DNA from: Fibrisoma limi BUZ 3 | Lineage (GTDB): Bacteria > Bacteroidota > Bacteroidia > Cytophagales > Spirosomataceae | Length of the DNA stretch: 64,000 nucleotides | Direction: 5' to 3' | NCBI RefSeq assembly: GCF_000296815.2 | Contig: NZ_CAIT01000005.1 | Location: 496,001-560,000 of the forward strand | Part shown: positions 44,087 to 50,588 of the stretch, piece after piece | Numbering within the stretch: the stretch's first letter is position 1 | How the letters are laid out: every line of letters begins with the position of its first letter | Program-made: the position numbers and the translations under genes | Notes under the pieces: generated by a model | Database searches by the model: none | Seen by the model: the letters and a program-made list of their open reading frames with translations, nothing else | What the model was told of the DNA's origin: nothing

Positions 44087-44668
44087 CTATTTACTCACAA
44101 ACTCATCTTTATGACTTTTTATGTACTTGACCCTATATTCGGAAAGGCTTTTTTCTTCGTTCGTTGCGTTGAAATCTTCGTCAATCTCGCGCATCGGATC
44201 GTTATTGTTTGCTTTGCCCAGCAGTTGCAACGCGGCCGGGTTGATTATCTCCTGCTCAGCCACCATTTCTGCGTAAATTTCGCTGGCCTGCTGCAGAATA
44301 TCGTCAAACGGTGTAGCTCCAAGCGTCCGGATGCCGTCTACGGCCAGGGCCGCAAACTGATCGGGTGTGTTGCGGAAAAACTGAAAGAAACCACCGTTGC
44401 CGACTTCATTTTCTAAAACCCAGGTTATATAAACAGCCTGCTGACCCTTTGACAGCGTTTTGAGTACGTCGATCTCCCTGGCCAGATCTTTGTTGACCTG
44501 TCCCGAAATCGCATCCATCACCAGTCGCTCTATTTCGGTATCGGGGGCCTTGTCGAGCATCGCCCGGGTAATGCCTGCGGGTGTTGTATTGTTAGTGCTA
44601 CTCGCTGACTGACCCAGGCAAACCTGCGAACAGAACAAGATCAGGTGAAGAAGTAAGGCGTTTTTCAT
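44087..44668 (-). CDS. secreted DMP19/DUF4375-domain protein
   Basis: The 193-residue protein has a signal peptide (MKNALLLHLILFCSQVCLGQ) followed by a DMP19-like domain (about 60-180) with the family block VYITWVLENEVGNGGFFQFF. DMP19-type proteins usually lack signal peptides and some mimic DNA; an exported version is less common. It is upstream of the GNAT gene on the same strand with a short gap, so probably cotranscribed with it. Role unknown. Confidence 0.72.
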   Translation of the reverse strand: MKNALLLHLILFCSQVCLGQSASSTNNTTPAGITRAMLDKAPDTEIERLVMDAISGQVNKDLAREIDVLKTLSKGQQAVYITWVLENEVGNGGFFQFFRNTPDQFAALAVDGIRTLGATPFDDILQQASEIYAEMVAEQEIINPAALQLLGKANNNDPMREIDEDFNATNEEKSLSEYRVKYIKSHKDEFVSK

Positions 44669-44717
44669 GGACGCGATTTATTGAGCGATTCTACTCGTGT
44701 CTTGATGGTATTTGCAT

Positions 44718-44784
44718 GGTCGGGTTGACAACCCGACCCCACACATAGATCCCGATTGACGTGCGGTCAGGTTCGAAATCTGAC
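44718..44784. repeat. pair of short palindromes upstream of the DMP19 gene
   Basis: 44718-44738 is a perfect 10-bp palindrome with one central base. 44766-44784 has arms of 8 nt with one mismatch and the core GTCAGGTT shared with the palindrome at 25203-25271. They lie between the leftward AccC gene end and the DMP19 gene start. Confidence 0.6.
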
Positions 44785-44858
44785 TACACGCTACACACGT
44801 GGATCGAGCTTTCAAACCCGACAGCCCAACAAGGCTACTAATTTACCAAAAATCGACG

Positions 44859-46364
44859 TCAGTTCAGCCGGTTCGTTTTCCACTTACTGCGGGGCTGTGC
44901 CACCTGAACGCCTGTCCCGTTCGTCCTGGGCTTCTGCTGTTGCAGCAGCCAGGCCGCCAACACAGCCGCTAATTCCGATTCGGTGGGGTCGGTTTCAGCA
45001 ATTAACACATCGGGATTTGGCGTAAAGTACCGGGCCACGAAGCCCGTGTCGAACTGCCCCGACCGGAAAGCCTCGTGTTCCATCACGAACCGGCAGAAGG
45101 GCAGCGTTGTCTGAACGCCCGTAATCTGGTACTCGTCAATGGCCCGGATCATTTTCTGGATGGCTTCCTCGCGGCTGTCGCCATACGTAATGAGCTTGGC
45201 GATCATCGGGTCGTAGTAAATCGGGATGGTCATGCCCTGCTCGAATCCGTCGTCGACGCGAACGCCGTTGCCCTGCGGCCGGACGTACGTTTCCAGCGTA
45301 CCAACGTCGGGGAGAAAGTTGTTGGCCGGGTCTTCGGCATACACACGTATCTCCACGGCATGGCCTTTGATGGTCAGGTCTTCCTGCTTGATGTCCAAGG
45401 GTTTGCCCTCGGCGATGTAGATCATCTGCTTCACCAGGTCAACACCCGTAATCTGCTCCGTGACGGGGTGCTCTACCTGGAGCCGGGTGTTCATTTCGAG
45501 GAAGTAGAAATTGAGCTGATCATCGACGATGAACTCCACCGTTCCGGCTCCGTAGTAGCCACAGGCCCGAGCTACGTCCACGGCGGCCCGGCCCATCGCA
45601 TCGCGGATTTCGGGTGTCAGAATGGCGGAGGGCGCTTCTTCGACGACCTTCTGGTGACGGCGCTGAATGGAACACTCGCGCTCAAACAGGTGAATGATGT
45701 TGCCGTGCTGGTCGCCCAGGACCTGAATCTCGACGTGGCGGGGCGACGTAACGTACTTTTCAATAAACACCGATCCATCGCCAAATGCCGACAGCGCTTC
45801 GCTCACGGCACGGTCCATCTGCTCATCAAATTCGGCGTCGTTCTCGACAATCCGCATGCCTTTGCCGCCCCCGCCCGCACTGGCTTTGATCAGCACCGGA
45901 TAGCCGATTTTAGCCGAGATGATTTTGGCTTCGGCCCGGTCGGTGATGGCGCTGGGCGTACCGGGCACCATCGGGATGTTGTAGTTGGCAACGGCGGCTT
46001 TGGCGGCCAGTTTGCTGCCCATGATCTCGATGCTCTCGGGCGAGGGACCAATGAAGATCAGGCCAGCCTCGCGGACTTGCCGGGCAAAGTTGGCGTTTTC
46101 GGACAGAAAACCGTAGCCGGGGTGAATGGCGTCGACGCCGAGCCGTTTGCACACGTCAATGATGACGTCGCTTTTCAGGTACGACTCCGAGGAGGGGGCT
46201 GGTCCCACGCAAACCGCTTCGTCGGCATAACGAACGTGGAGGGCATTGCGGTCGGCTTCGGAGTAAATAGCAACGGTTTTGATGCCCATTTCGCGGGCGG
46301 TACGCATGACACGCAGGGCAATTTCGCCCCGGTTGGCGACGAGGAGTTTGTTGATCTGAGGCAT
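44859..46364 (-). CDS. accC: biotin carboxylase (acetyl- or propionyl-CoA carboxylase subunit)
   Basis: The 501-residue enzyme has all biotin carboxylase blocks: KLLVANRGEIALRVMRTA, HPGYGFLSENANFA, the ATP loop KASAGGGGKGMRIV, RHVEIQVLGDQHGN, ERECSIQRRHQKVVEE and EMNTRLQVEHPVTE. It carboxylates the biotin of a carrier protein with bicarbonate and ATP. It ends with a polar extension of about 45 residues that the family lacks. No biotin carrier or carboxyltransferase gene is adjacent, so whether it serves acetyl-CoA or propionyl-CoA carboxylase is open. The ATG at 46364 opens the conserved domain; a start at 46442 would run through the inverted repeat. Confidence 0.92.
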   Translation of the reverse strand: MPQINKLLVANRGEIALRVMRTAREMGIKTVAIYSEADRNALHVRYADEAVCVGPAPSSESYLKSDVIIDVCKRLGVDAIHPGYGFLSENANFARQVREAGLIFIGPSPESIEIMGSKLAAKAAVANYNIPMVPGTPSAITDRAEAKIISAKIGYPVLIKASAGGGGKGMRIVENDAEFDEQMDRAVSEALSAFGDGSVFIEKYVTSPRHVEIQVLGDQHGNIIHLFERECSIQRRHQKVVEEAPSAILTPEIRDAMGRAAVDVARACGYYGAGTVEFIVDDQLNFYFLEMNTRLQVEHPVTEQITGVDLVKQMIYIAEGKPLDIKQEDLTIKGHAVEIRVYAEDPANNFLPDVGTLETYVRPQGNGVRVDDGFEQGMTIPIYYDPMIAKLITYGDSREEAIQKMIRAIDEYQITGVQTTLPFCRFVMEHEAFRSGQFDTGFVARYFTPNPDVLIAETDPTESELAAVLAAWLLQQQKPRTNGTGVQVAQPRSKWKTNRLN

Positions 46365-46390
46365 TATTGGATGCAGGATGCTGGACGTTG

Positions 46391-46467
46391 GACGCTGGAT
46401 AGTGAACCTGGATGTAAGACTAACTACCACGTAACAGTCCAACAGCCAATGGCCACTATCCAGCGTC
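46391..46467. repeat. 14-bp inverted repeat in the accC leader
   Basis: Arms 46391-46404 and 46454-46467 are exact reverse complements, with a 49-nt loop that can itself pair (GTTGGAC with GTCCAAC). The left arm sits in a run of GGATGCTGGAC-like direct repeats (46370-46400). Confidence 0.7.
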
Positions 46468-46615
46468 TACTGCGTAAACTTAGCAGTTTTGGCTGGCTCA
46501 CACAATCTGTTTATAGCCTATGTCCTTCGGTACCAATTGGGCAGGGGAAATCACTTGTGGCAATCCATGAACAGGGAGAACGACCAGAGAAACGTGGCCG
46601 TAAGAATTAATCGGC

Positions 46616-47113
46616 TCAGAAACCGTGACCAATACTCAGGCCGAACCAGGGTCCAAATCGGTCGATGGCAGCACTACTTAATTCAATAATGGGGGTAAAA
46701 CCAGCTCGTAACATCAAGCCTCCATTAGGCTTTTGATACCGATAACTTAGACGAGGAACAGCATACATACCATTTCTTCTTATGAGCTCTGACGCAGTGT
46801 TGCTTCTCACGAAACCGCCCAAACCAATGCCAAAATCGCCATGATGATTGCCTCCGCCAACTATAGTGAACAGCTCGCCAACCAGCACCGTAGTCCTGGG
46901 GCTTCCGAAATAGGAGGTACCCACCCGAACGCCATAAGCCTGTTTTGGCCTTGTCAATAGTAATCGCTCGTAGTTTACGGAGTAGATGCCACCTGATCCT
47001 AATGCTTCGATATAAACGGTATTACGGGCACTGAAAGGGCTTTTGGTGGTGTGCGTTTGCGCAAGCCCGGCTAGCGGTAGGCAGAAACAAAGAATGGCTA
47101 GAAAGTTTTTCAT
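46616..47113 (-). CDS. small outer-membrane beta-barrel-like protein
   Basis: The 165-residue protein has a signal peptide (LAILCFCLPLAGLAQ) and alternating strands (VYIEALGSGGIYSVNYERLL, YGVRVGTSYF, LMLRAGFTPIIEL) ending in aromatic GHGF, as in small outer-membrane barrels. No family name can be given from sequence alone. Its base composition is slightly more AT-rich than its neighbours. It stands alone between accC and the response regulator gene. Confidence 0.65.
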   Translation of the reverse strand: MKNFLAILCFCLPLAGLAQTHTTKSPFSARNTVYIEALGSGGIYSVNYERLLLTRPKQAYGVRVGTSYFGSPRTTVLVGELFTIVGGGNHHGDFGIGLGGFVRSNTASELIRRNGMYAVPRLSYRYQKPNGGLMLRAGFTPIIELSSAAIDRFGPWFGLSIGHGF

Positions 47114-47327
47114 AGAAGTTAACCTGGGAATAAGCTGTTGTCTGCGACAAAGTAAGTTCTAGGTAACCAAAAGAAGAACTAATTAACAGTAATTAACGGG
47201 ATTGCGCTTTACCGTGTTTTGCAAGCGGGTGCTTGCCAACTGCCCAGTGTAATCTATAACAGCAAATGACCCTACTAGTCCGTGAACGAGTTTGTAGCGA
47301 TAGCTAGTTGCAGTTGCCGGAGCTAAA

Positions 47328-48020
47328 TCACACAATCAACTTATACCCAATACCCCGGATGTTGACGATCTGGACCTGCGGGTCATCTTTGAGGTAGCGC
47401 CGGAGCCGCGTAATGAATACGTCGAGGCTTCGGCCGTTGAAGAAACTGTCGTCGCCCCAGAGTTCCTGCAATACCACAGTCCGTTCGAGGACCTGGTTTC
47501 GTTGCTCATAAAGCCGCCGGAGCAGTTCGGCTTCGCGGTGGGAAAGGAGCTCCTCGCGGCCGTCGAGGGTCAGTTTCTGTTTGGGCGGATCGAACTGGTA
47601 GCGGCCAATCGTCAGCAGGGGCGATGGCGTCGGAGCTGGCTCGGTTGGGCGGGGTAACTGCCGGCGTTTCAGGAGGGCGTTGATGCGCACAATCAGTTCG
47701 TCCAGACTGAATGGTTTCTTGAGATAGTCATTGCCGCCCAGTTCGAACCCTTTCACGACGTCGGCGGTTTGCGAACGGGCCGTCAGGAACATAATCGGAA
47801 TCTCGTCGTCGGTCTGCCGGATGGTTTCAGCCAGCGAAAAGCCGTCCATCGTGGGCATCATCACATCAGCCACCACAATGTCGGGTTTCTGCTCATGAAA
47901 CAACGCCAGTCCCTCGGCCCCGTCGGTCGCGTATTGGACCGTAAAACCGCGCACTTCGAGGCTGTCCCGAACGATCATACCCAGGGCCAATTCGTCTTCA
48001 ATCAATAATACGGTTGCCAT
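47328..48020 (-). CDS. OmpR/PhoB family response regulator
   Basis: The 230-residue protein has a receiver domain (residues 1-120, acceptor Asp52 in VVADVMMPTMDG, conserved Lys in NDYLKKPF) and a winged-helix DNA-binding domain (about 130-228: SHREAELLRRLYEQRNQVLER, SLDVFITRLRRYLKDDPQ). Its gene follows the sensor kinase gene by 5 bp, so they form one operon. It probably binds the TTAACACT direct repeat at 49626-49643, whose 10-bp spacing suits tandem binding by this family. Confidence 0.95.
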   Translation of the reverse strand: MATVLLIEDELALGMIVRDSLEVRGFTVQYATDGAEGLALFHEQKPDIVVADVMMPTMDGFSLAETIRQTDDEIPIMFLTARSQTADVVKGFELGGNDYLKKPFSLDELIVRINALLKRRQLPRPTEPAPTPSPLLTIGRYQFDPPKQKLTLDGREELLSHREAELLRRLYEQRNQVLERTVVLQELWGDDSFFNGRSLDVFITRLRRYLKDDPQVQIVNIRGIGYKLIV

Positions 48021-48025
48021 GCAAT

Positions 48026-49570
48026 TTATGCGGGAGAGGGAGTCCGAAACAGGGGAAATGAAAATTTCCGGACGCGGGCTTGGCCGTCGCCACCCGTTTC
48101 GGGAATGAGTAAAACAAATTCGCTGCCAACGCCGGGTTCACTGATAACGTCGATCAGGCCACCGTGCTTTTCAATCACCTGCCGAACGTACGAAAGCCCC
48201 AGGCCAAAACCTTTGACCGGGTGCAGATTCCCGGTCGGAACGCGAAAGAACCGGTCGAAAATGGCCTGATGGTACGATTTAGGGATGCCAATGCCATTGT
48301 CTTGGACCGACAGCCGCCAGACACGTTCCTGCTTGCCGCTGGTAATCCGAATCGTGACAGATTCTTTCGAGTACTTGATGGCGTTGTCAATCAGGTTGTT
48401 GATGGCATTGGTGGTATGAAATCGGTCGATCCGGACGGGCTCCTCGCCGGGTTGGATATCGACCTCAAAATGAACCGGTTTGTCGGCTTTTACCTGGTGG
48501 TTGCCGATGATCTGATTCACCAGCTCCGATGGCCTGATCCATTCGGGATTCAGCACCAGTTCTTTCTTCTCCTCAACCGCCAGGTTCAGGACTTTCTCGA
48601 CCAGATCGGACAGCCGTTGCAGGTTGTCGCGCGAAACGGTCAGGTACGTCTGGGTTTTCTGCGGGTCATTCAGCGCACCAAAATGCTGCAACGCTTCGAC
48701 GGCCGCCGTGACCGTAGCCAGGGGCGTTTTCAGTTCGTGCGTCATGTTATTGATGAAGTCATTCTTCACGTCCGACAGCTTTTTCTGCCGCAGAATCGTT
48801 GACAGCATGAACAGGAAACAACCCGTAGTGAGTGCCAGCAGCAGCACCGAACTACCCAGTAACCAGCCCATCCGGCGCAGCAGGTAAAAGGTCGGCGTGG
48901 TGAACGATGCCTGCACGAACAGATTTTTCACGGGATTAATCGGTATAGGCGTGGTGCACAAATCAGTCTTTTCAGAAACGGCCGTCAGGTCTTTGAAAAT
49001 AAATACGTTATCCCGGGCGCGTTTAGGCCGGATGGTCAGCGTATCGAGCCTGAAGTCGGCGTCAATACCCCGCTGAGTCAGTTCAGAGCGGTACGTTGCC
49101 GCAAAGGTACGGAGATCAACCCCGGCGTCTTTGGCCCAATCGAGCAGCAATAAGTTAGAAATTCGTTTTGCCAGCGAGTCAGCCGGTACGTTTGGGGCGT
49201 TCCTGGTTGACGGTTGCTTCCTGTACGACACGACGACCCGCCGGGAACTGTCCCGTAGCACCTGAAATCGGGCGGGAAGCGTATCCAGTTCCTGACTGAT
49301 GAAGACGCGTTCGGATTCGCCCGCTTCTTCAAATCGACGGATAAACAGCTTACTATGAATGCCTTTTGTGGGCGGGGCATGGCCCAGTAACACCCGGGCA
49401 TCGGTTAACCGCTGCTGCTGAACGGCCTGCCACATGGCATCCTGCACCGTCCGCCGGAATTGCTGTCGGTTGAGCTGGTAGGTTGTAAAAAGCCAGTACC
49501 CCTGAAAGGCGTTGATGCCCAGGATACAGATCGTCATCAGCCAGAAGATAGAGCGGATTCTCCGTTTCAT
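48026..49570 (-). CDS. membrane sensor histidine kinase
   Basis: The 514-residue protein has a membrane helix at about 9-28, a periplasmic sensor region to about 235, a second helix near 236-258, then HisKA (FINNMTHELKTPLATVT) and HATPase (DNAIKYSKESVTI, DNGIGIPKSYHQAIFDRFF, GFGLGLSYVRQVIEKHGG) domains. It phosphorylates the response regulator encoded immediately downstream. The periplasmic part has no known domain. The divergent GLPGLI/receptor operon suggests that the pair responds to an envelope or metal/peptide signal. Confidence 0.95.
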   Translation of the reverse strand: MKRRIRSIFWLMTICILGINAFQGYWLFTTYQLNRQQFRRTVQDAMWQAVQQQRLTDARVLLGHAPPTKGIHSKLFIRRFEEAGESERVFISQELDTLPARFQVLRDSSRRVVVSYRKQPSTRNAPNVPADSLAKRISNLLLLDWAKDAGVDLRTFAATYRSELTQRGIDADFRLDTLTIRPKRARDNVFIFKDLTAVSEKTDLCTTPIPINPVKNLFVQASFTTPTFYLLRRMGWLLGSSVLLLALTTGCFLFMLSTILRQKKLSDVKNDFINNMTHELKTPLATVTAAVEALQHFGALNDPQKTQTYLTVSRDNLQRLSDLVEKVLNLAVEEKKELVLNPEWIRPSELVNQIIGNHQVKADKPVHFEVDIQPGEEPVRIDRFHTTNAINNLIDNAIKYSKESVTIRITSGKQERVWRLSVQDNGIGIPKSYHQAIFDRFFRVPTGNLHPVKGFGLGLSYVRQVIEKHGGLIDVISEPGVGSEFVLLIPETGGDGQARVRKFSFPLFRTPSPA

Positions 49571-49589
49571 TCGTTCGGGGTTTCGTATA

Positions 49590-49619
49590 CAAATCTACAT
49601 GGCTCCAATTGGCTTTCAA
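49590..49619 (-). promoter_or_regulatory. promoter of the kinase/regulator operon (TTG-N19-TAGATTTG)
   Basis: On the minus strand an ATTG element (TTG at 49617-49619) is followed after 19 nt by TAGATTTG (49590-49597), an exact -7 box. Start codon 49570 is 19 nt downstream. This is a good match to the Bacteroidota -33/-7 promoter. Confidence 0.6.
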
Positions 49620-49625
49620 TCGATC

Positions 49626-49643
49626 TTAACACTGTTTAACACT
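49626..49643. promoter_or_regulatory. TTAACACT direct repeat, putative response-regulator operator
   Basis: TTAACACT occurs at 49626-49633 and again at 49636-49643, a centre-to-centre distance of exactly 10 bp. OmpR/PhoB family regulators bind such tandem half-sites on one face of the helix. The site lies about 50 bp upstream of both divergent predicted start points. Confidence 0.45.
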
Positions 49644-49672
49644 ATATAGCAGTACGTTACATTCCATCGCCG

Positions 49673-49680
49673 GAAGTTTG
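49673..49680 (+). promoter_or_regulatory. weak -7 box GAAGTTTG for the GLPGLI operon
   Basis: GAAGTTTG has one mismatch to TAnnTTTG and lies 29 nt before the GLPGLI ATG. No -33 TTG is visible, which would fit dependence on an activator bound at 49626-49643. Confidence 0.3.
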
Positions 49681-49709
49681 TATGGTCATTTCAAACCAGA
49701 CAAATTTCC

Positions 49710-50510
49710 ATGAAAACGCACGCACTTGCCTTGCTTATTCTGTTGGCCCTCACGGGCGCTTTCTCCCGTCCGCTATTGGCGCAGGCCCCAACGTCGGGGC
49801 AGATTACCTACGAAGGGGTCCGCAAGATTGATCCGTCGGGTATGCGGATCATGATCAACGGCGAAGAGGTCAAGCCCGGCGATGCCAACTTTCCCGCCGA
49901 TATTCCCGACACCCGCACGTTCAGCCAGAAGCTCATCTTCGCGGGTAACTTCGCCAAAGAGGATCGCGGGGAGCAAAACGCCGTTATCCGGACGATTGTC
50001 GACGGGCCTGGCGGGGGCGGTGCCCCCCGGAGAACCAACATGGGCCGTCCGTTTGACGAACAAACGTTTGTGGACCTCACTGGCCAGAAAACCATTACGT
50101 TGCTGACCGTCGGCAAGGAGAAAGAGGCAAAAACGTACCGCGCCGAAGCGCCCATCAAGCGGGTTGGCAACTGGCAACTGACCGACCAGACCAGGAAGAT
50201 TGCGGGCTATACCTGCCGCAAAGCGACCGTCCCTTACCGCAACGATACGTACACCGTATGGTACACGACCGAACTGCCGTTTACGTACTCACCCATCCGC
50301 GAGCTGACACCCGAAACGGGGGTGGTGCTGCTGGTTGAAAGCAACCGGGAGCAGTTCCGGGCTACGAAAGTTTCCGCCACGGCCGTCGATCAAAAAGAGG
50401 TTCAGCCCAACGCACAGGCCGAGGCTGTTGCCCCCGAAAAGCTAGCTGATCTGCGGGACAAAGCCATGGCTGATTTCCGTCAGCAGTTGATGATGGGCGA
50501 GCGAAATTGA
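49710..50510 (+). CDS. GLPGLI family protein
   Basis: The 266-residue protein has a signal peptide (ending LLAQA, residue 26) and the GLPGLI-type repeat-like strands: ITYEGVRKI at the start, then WQLTDQTRKIAGYTCRKATV with the conserved Cys, and YTVWYTTELPF. Family members are exported proteins of unknown function encoded next to TonB-dependent receptors. A Gly-rich, arginine-containing insert lies in the middle. It is probably cotranscribed with the receptor 78 bp downstream. Confidence 0.85.
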   Translation: MKTHALALLILLALTGAFSRPLLAQAPTSGQITYEGVRKIDPSGMRIMINGEEVKPGDANFPADIPDTRTFSQKLIFAGNFAKEDRGEQNAVIRTIVDGPGGGGAPRRTNMGRPFDEQTFVDLTGQKTITLLTVGKEKEAKTYRAEAPIKRVGNWQLTDQTRKIAGYTCRKATVPYRNDTYTVWYTTELPFTYSPIRELTPETGVVLLVESNREQFRATKVSATAVDQKEVQPNAQAEAVAPEKLADLRDKAMADFRQQLMMGERN

Positions 50511-50529
50511 TTTACTAGGACATCCTGCC

Positions 50530-50555
50530 TGACCCACGACTTAGATCGTGGGTCA
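50530..50555. repeat. 10-bp perfect hairpin between GLPGLI and receptor genes
   Basis: Arms 50530-50539 and 50546-50555 (TGACCCACGA / TCGTGGGTCA) are exact reverse complements around 6 nt. No T-run, so it may adjust expression or stability between the two genes. Confidence 0.7.
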
Positions 50556-50588
50556 CCCCTCTCATGAACAGTTTTCAACACCATACGA

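Noticed and set aside
45075-46610. 511-codon open frame on the plus strand
   Set aside because: It is antisense to the biotin carboxylase gene, which has all family motifs; the protein is unlike any family.
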